Below are positions 7,041 to 14,881 of a DNA stretch of 35,004 nt, in pieces. Origin of the DNA: Lachnospiraceae bacterium (lineage in GTDB: Bacteria > Bacillota > Clostridia > Lachnospirales > Lachnospiraceae); the NCBI GenBank assembly GCA_021201095.1, contig JAJQFO010000021.1:1-35004 (forward strand), given 5' to 3'. The first letter of the stretch is position 1; every line of letters begins with the position of its first letter. The notes below the pieces were generated by a model. That model was not told where the DNA came from, did no database searches, and saw nothing but the letters and a program-made list of their open reading frames with translations. The position numbers and the translations under genes are program-made.

Positions 7041-7886
7041 ATGATTATATATGAAGACAAAGAAATCCTTGTCTGCCATAAGCCGGCCGGTATCCCAGTG
7101 CAGAGCGCGTCAGTACGTGAAAAGGACATGGTCAGTATATTAAAGAATCACATGTCAGAAAAATCTCTCGCTGCGAAGTCTGATCTTGCTCATAGCCATA
7201 AGGAATCCTCCGGTTGCGTTGGCAATGCTTATGGCATACCGTACAGGCAGACAGGAACCAATGGCGTCCTTGATTTATATGTAGTCCATCGCCTGGATCA
7301 GCCGGTAGAGGGTGTGCTTGTATTTGCAAAAACAAGGCGTGCGGCGGCGGATTTGAGCCGCCAGATTACTGATGGCAGTATGAAAAAGACATATTGGGCT
7401 GTGGTGGAGACTTCACCGGATGTGAAATTATCGGTTGTAAAAACACTGCATGCGAAATCAGAAGAACGGGCAGATCAGAATGGTCAGCAGGGATCGGGCG
7501 AATGGCACACCCTGGTGGATTATCTGGCAAAGGATGGCAGAAATAATACTTCTTATGTGTCAGATCAGAGAGACAAGGCAGCAAAACGTGCTGAGCTTCA
7601 ATATCGGATTTTGAGACAGTGGACGTCTGCGCAAAAGACACTTGCCCTTGTCGAAATTAATCTGAAGACCGGGCGCCATCACCAGATCCGGGTGCAGATG
7701 GCACATGCCGGGATGCCGCTTTATGGAGACCGAAAATACAATCCGCAGTGCGAGCGTCAAAGTAATGTGCAGACTACACTTGCTCTTTGCGCGGTGTCTC
7801 TTACCTTCCGGCATCCGGCGACAAAAAAGATGGAAACCTTTACGGTTCAGCCGAGCGCGGAGATTTTCAATCCATTTTTGAAATAG
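7041..7886 (+). CDS. RluA-family RNA pseudouridine synthase
   Basis: 281 residues with the RluA fold signatures: IYEDKEILVCHKPAGIPVQS at the N-terminus, the catalytic loop VHRLDQPVEGVLVFAKT containing the conserved Asp, KTYWAVVE, and LKTGRHHQIRVQMAHAGMPLYGD near the C-terminus. Such enzymes isomerise uridines in rRNA or tRNA. The HRLDQPVEG loop, rather than HRLDxxTSG, marks a variant subgroup, so the target cannot be assigned. No N-terminal S4 domain is present. Between the N-terminal strand and the catalytic loop is a hydrophilic stretch (about residues 35-70) that may be lengthened. GAGGA lies 6 bases before ATG. Monocistronic by layout. Confidence 0.9.
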   Translation: MIIYEDKEILVCHKPAGIPVQSASVREKDMVSILKNHMSEKSLAAKSDLAHSHKESSGCVGNAYGIPYRQTGTNGVLDLYVVHRLDQPVEGVLVFAKTRRAAADLSRQITDGSMKKTYWAVVETSPDVKLSVVKTLHAKSEERADQNGQQGSGEWHTLVDYLAKDGRNNTSYVSDQRDKAAKRAELQYRILRQWTSAQKTLALVEINLKTGRHHQIRVQMAHAGMPLYGDRKYNPQCERQSNVQTTLALCAVSLTFRHPATKKMETFTVQPSAEIFNPFLK

Positions 7887-8106
7887 GTCGACTGCAATCC
7901 CATTGGCTTTAGACAATGGGCAGTTCACAAAACGACTATTTGACGTAATCAATTTTCAGAAAATCAGAGCCAGGCAGGGTTCTGCCAGATCATCTGATAT
8001 TTGAGTAATGTGAAATTGCTTAGGGAGAATTAAAAATACATACAAATTCCATTTTCAGACATACTATCTTCAGGAAACTGAAGGCGTATTTAACTGGAGG
8101 CCTGGT

Positions 8107-9132
8107 ATGTCGGAATGGAAGAAAGTACTGTATCTATCGGGAATCACGCTGGCAGTGTATTTGCTGTTTAAATACCTTCTGCTCTACGTGATTCCTTTTT
8201 TGATCGCGTACATGGTGGTGCGCGGGCTGAATCCCATCACAGAGAAAATTCATAAAAGGCTGGTCTGGAAGAAGGAAGTGCTTGTTTCCATCCTGCTGAT
8301 GGTGCTTCTGGCAGTCTGCTGTTATCTGATCTATGTATTTTATGGTCTGTTGGTCGGACAGATTCGCCGGATTGCGCTGCATTTTGATGAATATTATGGC
8401 TGTATCTGTACCTTTATTGACCGCTGCTGTCTGGTGGCAGAGGATAACTTCGGTGTGGAGGTAGAGGCGGTGAAGGACTTTATCTATTCCGGGATTGAGA
8501 CGGCCACCGACCAGATCCGGGTCTACCTTGTGCCCGGTGTTTTCCATTATTCCGTAAAATATCTGAAAAAGTTTTCAAACGCTGCCTTGTTTGTGCTGAT
8601 GCTGTTCATTTCGGTCGTGCTGCTCGCGAAGGACTATGATGAGATCAAAGAGAAACTGCAAAAATACCAGATTTATCAGCATCTGCATAATATTACAGAG
8701 CGGATGGGAAAGTGTGGGGGGATGTATTTAAAAGCACAGGCCATGATTATCGGCGTCATTATGGTATTGTGTACGGCGGGACTGTGGCTGCTCGGAAATC
8801 CTTATTTTCTGCTGCTGGGCATTGTGGTCAGCCTGCTGGACGTCCTGCCATTTATCGGCACAGGGACGGTGCTGGTGCCGATGGCGGTCGTGTTTGTTTT
8901 CCAGAAAAAATACAGGCTTTCGCTTGGATATCTGGGACTTTTCCTGCTGACCTATATTGTACGTGAATTTCTGGAGCCGAGGCTGATCGGACAGAAGCTG
9001 GGCGTTTATCCGATCGTGATGGTCATTGCGGTCTACGTGGGATTATACTTGTTCGGCACGGCCGGAGTCGCTCTCGGTCCGGCTGCGCTGCTGCTGATCA
9101 TGGAGATCTGGAAGGAGGTCGCGCCGGAGTGA
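8107..9132 (+). CDS. AI-2E/YtvI-type multipass membrane protein
   Basis: 341 residues, with about eight membrane segments in the usual AI-2E family pattern: two near the N-terminus, one at about 58-80, a soluble stretch (85-150), then a C-terminal bundle. Family marks are YLKAQAMIIGVI, the SLLDVLPFIGTGTVLVP loop, and REFLEPRLIGQKLGVYP. Length and the DVLPFIGTGTVL loop resemble the sporulation-associated YtvI group. Other family members export autoinducer-2 or act as Na+/H+ antiporters, so the function is open. GGAGG is 6 bases before ATG. The gene starts about 220 bases after the rluA-like gene, in a gap that holds only a weak CCCATTG/CAATGGG hairpin (7898-7920). Confidence 0.87.
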   Translation: MSEWKKVLYLSGITLAVYLLFKYLLLYVIPFLIAYMVVRGLNPITEKIHKRLVWKKEVLVSILLMVLLAVCCYLIYVFYGLLVGQIRRIALHFDEYYGCICTFIDRCCLVAEDNFGVEVEAVKDFIYSGIETATDQIRVYLVPGVFHYSVKYLKKFSNAALFVLMLFISVVLLAKDYDEIKEKLQKYQIYQHLHNITERMGKCGGMYLKAQAMIIGVIMVLCTAGLWLLGNPYFLLLGIVVSLLDVLPFIGTGTVLVPMAVVFVFQKKYRLSLGYLGLFLLTYIVREFLEPRLIGQKLGVYPIVMVIAVYVGLYLFGTAGVALGPAALLLIMEIWKEVAPE

Positions 9133-9169
9133 AGGAAAAATTAATAAAATTGTGGTGGCAGCCTTTTGT

Positions 9170-9246
9170 ATTCTATGCTAAGATGAGACCTATGCAATTA
9201 TTTCGGAAAAGTCTTTTCACTTATTATGAAAATAAGAGCATAGAAT
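9170..9246 (+). repeat. 77-base inverted-repeat structure
   Basis: ATTCTATGCT (9170-9179) and AGCATAGAAT (9237-9246) are perfect 10-base inverted repeats. Inside, CTTATT and AATAAG form a second hairpin next to the right arm. There is no T tract, so it is not a standard terminator. It could be a small palindromic element or a structured RNA. It is the main content of the 277-base gap before the next gene. Confidence 0.5.
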
Positions 9247-9409
9247 GTATCAGAAAGTAAAATGACGGAAACTACCTGATGTATGATGGAAACTATAGGT
9301 ATGTTCAAAAGTATGAGGTAATCTGTAGCTGGCCGGCAAAGGTACGAAACGGCTCAGTTACGAAAATTCATAGAAATAATTCATAGAGAAATTTACAGAA
9401 TTTCGGGGC

Positions 9410-9829
9410 ATGTTCATGGGTTCAAAAATAAATGAAAAGCTGTCGGAAATCCTGGCAGGAATATTTTTATCCGGTGTAACGATTCAGATGCTTTTCTTTG
9501 CCGCTGCTTATATTTACAGACCGTTCTGGAGCGGCCGGGTTTCCTTTGCTGTCGGTTTGTGGATCGGTGTGGCGGTCGCGGCGGTGCTTTCTATTCATAT
9601 GTACCGGTCGATTGACCATGCGCTTGATATGGACCAGGACGCCGCTGAGCGCTACATGCGCCGGGTCTATACCATACGGGCAGTTGTGATCATAGTGATG
9701 GCTGCTGTGATCTGGTATACGGGAATTGGATATGTGATGGCATCTTTTCTGGGCGTGTTCTGTATTATGTCCGGTCGGTGGATGCAGCCGCTGATACATA
9801 AAATAGTGTCGCGAGGTGTTGAAAATTAA
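9410..9829 (+). CDS. Small four-helix membrane protein, AtpI-like
   Basis: 139 residues with four predicted membrane segments (about 14-35, 42-62, 88-107, 109-126). A central HMYRSIDHALDMD stretch and the C-terminal MQPLIHKIV resemble ATP synthase subunit I (AtpI) proteins of Clostridia, which assist c-ring assembly or Mg2+ supply. No other ATP synthase gene is nearby, so the name rests on sequence pattern alone. Start is uncertain: ATG 9410 and ATG 9416 both follow CGGGG, a weak ribosome site. A terminator follows at 9878. Confidence 0.6.
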   Translation: MFMGSKINEKLSEILAGIFLSGVTIQMLFFAAAYIYRPFWSGRVSFAVGLWIGVAVAAVLSIHMYRSIDHALDMDQDAAERYMRRVYTIRAVVIIVMAAVIWYTGIGYVMASFLGVFCIMSGRWMQPLIHKIVSRGVEN

Positions 9830-9877
9830 CGATTTTGAGGTAAAACAGCAAAATAAAAATGACGATTTTGGGGGATT

Positions 9878-9937
9878 GCTCCAGAATGCAGCTTAATGAG
9901 TTGCATCCTGGAGCAGCTATTGTTTGATTGTTTTTTA
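9878..9937 (+). terminator. Terminator after the AtpI-like gene
   Basis: GCTCCAG (9878-9884) plus AATGCA pairs with TGCAT plus CTGGAGC (9908-9914), followed by TATTGTTTGATTGTTTTTT. It separates this gene from the convergent hydrolase gene. Confidence 0.85.
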
Positions 9938-10012
9938 AATATGGTTGTCGGATTCATGTATGAGCGGAATATAAAGTATAGCTTTGTTTCTCAAAAGCTT
10001 TGTTTCCCAAAA

Positions 10013-11884
10013 TCACACCATCAGCGGTAATTCCAGCACAGAGTCCTCCCCGCAGAAAATCGTCTGCGTTGCTTTGCGCACCTTTTTCTGATCGGCCCAT
10101 GGCCCGGCATAGTTGGAGTGAACGGCATACTGCGGAAAATCGGAACTGGAAATGTCCAGGCGCAGGCGGCAGTCTGCGGGAACCTGCCAGCTGATATCCC
10201 ACATGGTAATCTGGACGGTGGTTTTTGTGCCGGGCTGATAATCGGTCTGGTCCGCCAGAATACGTGTGATGGAGGAGCGCATATGATAAGCCTTTCCGTC
10301 CGGGAGTACCTGGCTGAGGCGGGCGGTAAAGGCGGTATCCTCTGCGTCCGTCATGACAGAGAGTTTTACCTGGATTTTTCCGAAAATGGTCAGTGGCTCA
10401 TCCAGAACCGGACTTAGGAAGGTGAGCACATCGTCACGCCAGCCGGGTTCCGGCTGCAGAAGGCTTCCGGCCAGATTCATGCTTGTCAGCAGAGCTTCGC
10501 CGCCGCAGCTCGGTACCGGGTGTTCCGGATCAAAAATGAACGACAACGTTTTGTCCTTGTCCGTGTTTTCATCAGGCGAGTCTGCCAGTTCCCTTGCTCC
10601 GGTGAGGTATAAGGATCGGACAGCTTCTTTTTTTGGTGGAAAGGCTTCTGTTTCCTGCCATCTGTCGCTCCCGATCTGATAATAGCGGATCTGCTTTGTC
10701 GGAACCTTCTTTTCCAGAAGAACAGTCTTTGTAAAATCGAGCATGAGTGCGACTTCATTATTGTTTAAATGCTCAGGCTGGCACCAGGGAAGAACATTGT
10801 TTCCAAAGTGATTCCAGCAGCCGATGGTGAGCCAGCTGTGCGCTTTTGTTTCCGGGTTCAGAGCTTCCCAGCCGTGGATGGCGGAGCTGAAGTGGTGATC
10901 GTACCAGGCGTCGATGACATAGACTGGCACGGTCGTCCGTGCGGGGATTTCGCGGAGCATTTTCCAGAAGCCGCTTTGCCAGTAATCATCGGAGAGCTTT
11001 TCGTTGGAAATCCAGTCCCGGTACCAGGGAAGCTTTCCGCCCCACAGGGCTTCGTCCACTTCAATCTGGGGCCGATAGCGGCAGCTGTTCAGATAATCTG
11101 CGTCGACAGGACGCCCTGCATTCTGCATGGCCCATCCGGTCAGGATATCATGACGAAACATTCCTTTTTCGTAAGCAGAAGAATAACGGTCTGTCCCATA
11201 GACATTCAGCACCATTCCCTTCATTTTAGAAGGAACCGCGTCGGCCAGCACCCATCCGGTCAGCGCCAGATAGCTGGTGCCCCACCAGACCATAGACTCT
11301 ACCCATGGTTGATCATTCAACCAGTTTAGCAGACTCAGTCCGTCCTCCCGCTCGTTGACGTTGGGCTCCCACTTTCCCTGACTTTTGCCGGTTCCGCGGC
11401 AATACTGCATCACATGGATAAAGCCTCTCTTTGCCAGCTCTTCGCCGCAGATTTCATAAAGGGGCAGCTGCTCCGGGTAGCAGCTGCGCTGGACGATGAC
11501 GGGAAATGCCTCATCGCTGCGTTCTGCGGCTGGTCGGCTTTTCCATGCAGATTCGCTTCGCGAAGGGAATATCCCATGCGAAGCGTGGGATGCCACCCGG
11601 CGAGGGCGAACCTCTGGTAATGCAACCTGTGCCATTTCACAGCATTCTGTGTCAGGCTGATCCGTCCATGCGGATTCGTTTTGTAAAGAATTGCCCTCTG
11701 GAAGCACCTCCTCAATATTTTCGAAGACAGGCCGGGTAATGACGGTATGGAGCAGCGTTCCGTCCTGAGAGGGAAGCATGATCTCCTCACGGGTAAAAGC
11801 ATCTGTTACGCAGTGGATCGTGCTTTTCTGGAAAGAGCTCTGCCAAAAGATTTTCAGTTTTGCTAATACTTCTTCTGGAATCAT
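10013..11884 (-). CDS. CocE/NonD-family (X-Pro dipeptidyl-peptidase-like) hydrolase
   Basis: 623 residues, cytoplasmic (no signal peptide). An alpha/beta-hydrolase core carries YCRGTGKSQG, the nucleophile S204 in WWGTSYLALTG, an acidic residue in VIDAWYDHHF (D325 or D329) and H359 in CWNHFGNN. A PepX-C beta-sandwich follows (about 480-623). The family cleaves acyl esters or X-Pro peptides. An insert at about residues 60-126 separates the first strand (HTVITRPV) from FPVIVQRSCYP, which are nearly adjacent in relatives. Part of the insert (codons ~93-105) is encoded by a palindromic repeat (11572-11607). Start: AAAAGGAGG lies 8 bases before ATG 11884; upstream in-frame starts run through a repeat and lack ribosome sites. 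It is downstream of, and probably co-transcribed with, the AEC transporter. Confidence 0.85.
   Translation of the reverse strand: MIPEEVLAKLKIFWQSSFQKSTIHCVTDAFTREEIMLPSQDGTLLHTVITRPVFENIEEVLPEGNSLQNESAWTDQPDTECCEMAQVALPEVRPRRVASHASHGIFPSRSESAWKSRPAAERSDEAFPVIVQRSCYPEQLPLYEICGEELAKRGFIHVMQYCRGTGKSQGKWEPNVNEREDGLSLLNWLNDQPWVESMVWWGTSYLALTGWVLADAVPSKMKGMVLNVYGTDRYSSAYEKGMFRHDILTGWAMQNAGRPVDADYLNSCRYRPQIEVDEALWGGKLPWYRDWISNEKLSDDYWQSGFWKMLREIPARTTVPVYVIDAWYDHHFSSAIHGWEALNPETKAHSWLTIGCWNHFGNNVLPWCQPEHLNNNEVALMLDFTKTVLLEKKVPTKQIRYYQIGSDRWQETEAFPPKKEAVRSLYLTGARELADSPDENTDKDKTLSFIFDPEHPVPSCGGEALLTSMNLAGSLLQPEPGWRDDVLTFLSPVLDEPLTIFGKIQVKLSVMTDAEDTAFTARLSQVLPDGKAYHMRSSITRILADQTDYQPGTKTTVQITMWDISWQVPADCRLRLDISSSDFPQYAVHSNYAGPWADQKKVRKATQTIFCGEDSVLELPLMV
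11572..11607 (-). repeat. GC-hairpin repeat (family G) inside the hydrolase gene
   Basis: TCCCATGC (11572-11579) and GCGTGGGA (11583-11590) form a hairpin, followed by TGCCACCCGGCGAGGGCG. The block GGATGC(N)CCCGGCGAGGGC recurs at 29027-29045, and its inverse (GCCCTCGCCGGGGCGGCATC) at 29445-29464. Here it is translated in frame, within the extra segment of the protein. Confidence 0.7.
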
Positions 11885-11905
11885 GATAAAAGCCTCCTTT
11901 TTTAA

Positions 11906-11950
11906 TGCACACGGCCACGTAAGGGGTTTTATGGCTTTCGCCATACGCGG
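11906..11950. repeat. Palindromic repeat, family H copy 1
   Basis: Reads TGCACACGGCCACGTAAGG, then GTTTTATGGCTTTCGCCATACGCGG, and matches 27671-27715 at about 40 of 45 bases. Outer arms (CGTA/TACG) and the inner TGGC/GCCA form a hairpin. It lies between the AEC and hydrolase genes. A separate hairpin, GAGTAGGGA/TCCCTACTC, follows at 11961-11985. Confidence 0.75.
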
Positions 11951-12054
11951 CTGGCGCAGAGAGTAGGGAATAAGCCTCCCTACTCGATTCACATTCATAA
12001 TGATTTTGATAATTATACGAAATGCCGGTCCGCGGACAACGGGCAATTATGACT

Positions 12055-12972
12055 TTACATTCCCCAAAGCATGGACGCGGCGCCGATGACCAGGGGTAAT
12101 GTGATAATGGACAGTAAGGTGGTCAATGCCACGCATTTTACGGCGTAGGCGTAGTCGCCTCCATTTACCTGGGCATAGACGGCTACATTTGCTCCGGAGG
12201 GAGCGCTGGCCGCGATCAGGAGCGCCATGCGCAGGCTGTTCCATTTTTCCGGGAGCAGGGAGAGTACAAGCAGTGTCGCGGCAGGAATGAGCAGCAGCCG
12301 GACGGATGCCATTTTATAAAGCCGTCCGGTCATAAAGACAGAGCGGAAATCAGTCTGCGCCAGATAGACTCCCAGGACGAGCATGGCAAGAGGAGCATTC
12401 AGATTCTGGATACTGTCCAGACAGGTGCAGATCACCCCGGGGACCGGAATCTGGGAAAAGAATAACACCAGACCGATGATCATACTGATCACAATTGGAT
12501 TGATTAACAGCTTCCGCGGCTGAAATTCCATTTTCGCGCCGCGCATCATCGGAGCTCCGTAGATCCACTGAAACAGGTTGATCAGTACGATAAAGGTCGA
12601 AATGTAAAATACGGAGTCATTGCCAAGGACCGACTGCACCAGGGGAATGCCGATAAATCCGGCATTGGAAAAGGCGGCGGCGAAGTCGTCAATGGGATGA
12701 TGGGGAAACAGTACTCTGGAGAGAATGGCTGCCAGCAGAATGATCAGAGCACTGACCGCCGCGGAAAGCAGCAGGATGGTTATCTTTTCCTGCGTAGCTT
12801 CCGTCAGGAAGGTATTGACGATTACACAGGGGATGACCAGATACAAAAGGGTCGAAGAAATACTTTTGCTGCCCTCAATGGTAATTTTTCCGCCGCGATA
12901 CAGCAGGTATCCGGCTGCCATCAGCAGAAACATGACGAGAGTCTGCTGCATGACCGTAAACGACATAGACAT
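12055..12972 (-). CDS. AEC-family (auxin efflux carrier-like) transporter
   Basis: 305 residues and about ten membrane helices in the two-times-five AEC arrangement. Family marks are SNAGFIGIPLVQSVLG around residues 103-118, the NPIVISMIIGLVLFF stretch at mid-protein, and the C-terminal ASAPSGANVAVYAQ loop. Bacterial AEC proteins carry malate, other carboxylates or small organic acids, and the substrate here is unknown. AAGGAGG is 8 bases before ATG. Transcription starts from a promoter at 13049-13077 bracketed by two operators, so a LacI-type repressor, probably the divergent gene at 13327, is likely to control it. The hydrolase gene follows 170 bases downstream on the same strand. Confidence 0.92.
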   Translation of the reverse strand: MSMSFTVMQQTLVMFLLMAAGYLLYRGGKITIEGSKSISSTLLYLVIPCVIVNTFLTEATQEKITILLLSAAVSALIILLAAILSRVLFPHHPIDDFAAAFSNAGFIGIPLVQSVLGNDSVFYISTFIVLINLFQWIYGAPMMRGAKMEFQPRKLLINPIVISMIIGLVLFFSQIPVPGVICTCLDSIQNLNAPLAMLVLGVYLAQTDFRSVFMTGRLYKMASVRLLLIPAATLLVLSLLPEKWNSLRMALLIAASAPSGANVAVYAQVNGGDYAYAVKCVALTTLLSIITLPLVIGAASMLWGM

Positions 12973-13016
12973 GGAAAGTTCCTCCTTAAGTTTCGTTTAG
13001 AATCGGTGAAAAACCA

Positions 13017-13038
13017 ATAAGTACAACGTTGTACTTAT
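13017..13038. promoter_or_regulatory. Palindromic operator 1
   Basis: A perfect 22-base palindrome with core GTACAACGTTGTAC, located just downstream of the AEC -10 element. The central CG and odd-even symmetry are typical of LacI-family operators. Confidence 0.85.
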
Positions 13039-13048
13039 CAGCATCTGT

Positions 13049-13077
13049 ATTCTAATACCGCAGGAAAAGTTTGACAA
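13049..13077 (-). promoter_or_regulatory. AEC transporter promoter
   Basis: On the minus strand TTGTCA (13077-13072), 17-base spacer, TAGAAT (13054-13049). It lies between the two operators. Confidence 0.75.
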
Positions 13078-13084
13078 TAGGGAA

Positions 13085-13100
13085 AGTATAACGTTGTACT
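13085..13100. promoter_or_regulatory. Palindromic operator 2
   Basis: AGTATAACGTTGTACT differs from operator 1 at one position (T for C in the left arm). It lies upstream of the AEC -35. The centres of the two sites are about 65 bases apart, or about six helical turns. Confidence 0.8.
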
Positions 13101-13326
13101 ATTTTTCCTTCTGTGTTAAAATGAAAAACGTCAATAAAAGCTGCGTATTGCGTAAGGCGTAGTATTTTTTTAATTTTCTGTGCAAATGGGAAATTTCTTT
13201 GTTTGAAACTGGCGCGGTATGGTTCCTGGTTTTTGGATAATCGGAGCATTACCATCGTTCATGACTGCATTGTAATACAGACTTTTATGTTAAAGCATCA
13301 ATAGGTCAAAGTTTGAGAGGTACCAG

Positions 13327-14334
13327 ATGGCTACAATAAAAGAGATTGCGGAGAAAACCGGCTTTTCACAGAGTACGGTATCTATCGTGCTCAGGAACCG
13401 TGCAAAAGAGCGGAAAATCCCGGAAAAGACACAGCATATCATACTGGAAGCGGCCAGGCAGCTGAATTACCGGCCCAGTATGGCGGCCAGGCAGCTCCGC
13501 AGCGGAGAAGGGCAGGAGAGTCTTCGGATCGCTCTTTTCTGGGCGAATGATTTCCGGACTCCGATGATGGTGCGGTTTTTAAAGGGACTTCGAAGGAAAA
13601 TGGAAGGGCTGGAGACGAAAATCAATCTTTCGATTATCCCATACGTTGCCGGAAAATTAAATCAGGAGGACCTGCTTTTATCTCAGAGCGGCTGCCATGG
13701 AGCGATCATCTGCAATGCCTCCGAGGAGGATCTGACATTTTTGAATCAGGCAGTTCTGCCGGTTCCGGTGGTGCTTTATAATCGGGAAAGTGAGAAGTAT
13801 GACACGGTGCAGATGGACAATGAGGAAATTGGCCGACTGGCAGCGGAGACTTTATGTGACAGCGGCTGCCGGACGGTGCGCATGATTGCCTCAGCTGTTT
13901 CATTTCCGGGTGCCGGGGACAGAAATGCTGCCTTTGAGAAAAAGGCCGGAGAGCTTGGCTTAGAGGTATTTCCGCCGCTCTTTTGCGAAAGCTGTCGGCG
14001 GGAAGGCTATTCTGCGATTATACGTATGGAGCGACCGGAAATTCCGGACGGCTTTTTCTGCAGCTCGGACGCCCTGGCGCTCGGCGTCCTGCGGGGGCTT
14101 CACGAAAAGAAGATTGCCTGTCCGGAAGCGGTAAAGGTGCTGGCCATCGGAAACGGAGAGCCGGAAGAGGTCGCTTTTTCCGTCCCGTCATTGTCCGTGA
14201 TATCTTTGCCGATGGAGGAAATGGCGGAGGAATGTCTGGGATTACTGATGGATACGCTGAAAAATAAATCAAAAACATGTGCGAAAAAGCTGCCTGTGCG
14301 GATGATTTTGCGGGAGAGTACGGAAAAACGTTAG
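13327..14334 (+). CDS. LacI-family transcriptional regulator
   Basis: 335 residues. The N-terminal helix-turn-helix (MATIKEIAEKTGFSQSTVSIVLR) and hinge helix (PSMAARQLRSG) are typical. A periplasmic-binding-protein-like effector domain follows (about 65-330). The operators at 13017-13038 and 13085-13100 are its likely targets, making the AEC transporter (and hydrolase) its regulon. The beta-glucosidase remnant directly downstream suggests that it once sat in a sugar-utilisation cluster and that its effector may be a glucoside or sugar phosphate. GAGAGG is about 7 bases before ATG. Confidence 0.93.
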   Translation: MATIKEIAEKTGFSQSTVSIVLRNRAKERKIPEKTQHIILEAARQLNYRPSMAARQLRSGEGQESLRIALFWANDFRTPMMVRFLKGLRRKMEGLETKINLSIIPYVAGKLNQEDLLLSQSGCHGAIICNASEEDLTFLNQAVLPVPVVLYNRESEKYDTVQMDNEEIGRLAAETLCDSGCRTVRMIASAVSFPGAGDRNAAFEKKAGELGLEVFPPLFCESCRREGYSAIIRMERPEIPDGFFCSSDALALGVLRGLHEKKIACPEAVKVLAIGNGEPEEVAFSVPSLSVISLPMEEMAEECLGLLMDTLKNKSKTCAKKLPVRMILRESTEKR

Positions 14335-14361
14335 TAAAACTCACCTGCGGTTTTTCGCGGC

Positions 14362-14676
14362 TGCAGGATTTTCCTGCTGATCACGGAAAATGGAATGGCC
14401 TGCAATGACCTGGTATCGCTGGATGAGAAGGTGCACGACCCGAACCGGATCGATTTTATCCATCGCTATCTGCTGTCGCTGAAAAAGGCCGTCGAGGAGG
14501 GTATCCCCGTCCTTGGCTATTGCTACTGGTCCATCATGGATAACTATGAATGGACAGATGGGTATGACAAACGGTTTGGGCTGATCTACGTTGACTACCG
14601 GACCCAGAAAAGGACGCTGAAGGATTCGGCTTACTGGTACCATGATGTTATTGCTGCAAATGGTGAGGAGTTATGA
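14362..14676 (+). pseudogene. C-terminal remnant of a GH1 beta-glucosidase
   Basis: The frame ending at 14676 encodes the last ~100 residues of a glycoside hydrolase family 1 enzyme: LLITENG (the strand carrying the catalytic nucleophile Glu), [24 protein letters not shown] and [16 protein letters not shown]. Homology begins about 30 bases after the lacI stop. The first ~350 residues of a GH1 protein, including the acid/base NEP motif, are absent, and there is no ribosome site. This is a deletion remnant fused against the regulator gene, and too short to be active. Confidence 0.85.
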
Positions 14677-14816
14677 GAAAACTTGTGAGAATGTTTGTGG
14701 CAGGATAATGTTTTTTAAATCATATCAAAAATGATAATTCAGTGCGGGAATTTCTTGTAACCGAACGGAAGAGACTGAGCTGAAAGAGGTCAGAGCTTAA
14801 ATCTGATAATAAACAA

Positions 14817-14877
14817 ACTGGCAGGGTTCAAAATGCTGTACATGAAACAATGCATTCTGGCTCTGCCAGTTAAAAAT
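14817..14877. terminator. Bidirectional terminator
   Basis: ACTGGCAG (14817-14824) pairs with CTGCCAGT (14863-14870). There is further pairing inside (AATGC/GCATT) and AT-rich tails on both sides. It serves the minus-strand pilus genes and the plus-strand lacI/GH1 remnant. The remainder of the 205-base gap shows nothing else. Confidence 0.75.
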
Positions 14878-14881
14878 ATTT

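Larger units (their letters stand above)
12973..13326. other. Divergent control region between AEC transporter and lacI-type gene
   Basis: 354 bases, no gene. It contains the AEC promoter (13049-13077, minus), operator 1 (13017-13038) and operator 2 (13085-13100). At 13228-13244 lies a 17-base sequence, GGTTTTTGGATAATCGG, identical to 4836-4852. No clear promoter for the lacI-type gene was found in the last 100 bases. Confidence 0.6.

Noticed and set aside
7898-7920. Hairpin CCCATTG/CAATGGG as terminator of the rluA-like gene
   Set aside because: Only seven pairs and no T tract; noted in the neighbouring gene entry instead.
9410-9829. Start of an ATP synthase operon
   Set aside because: The protein is AtpI-like, but the next genes are on the other strand and unrelated. 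No atp genes follow.
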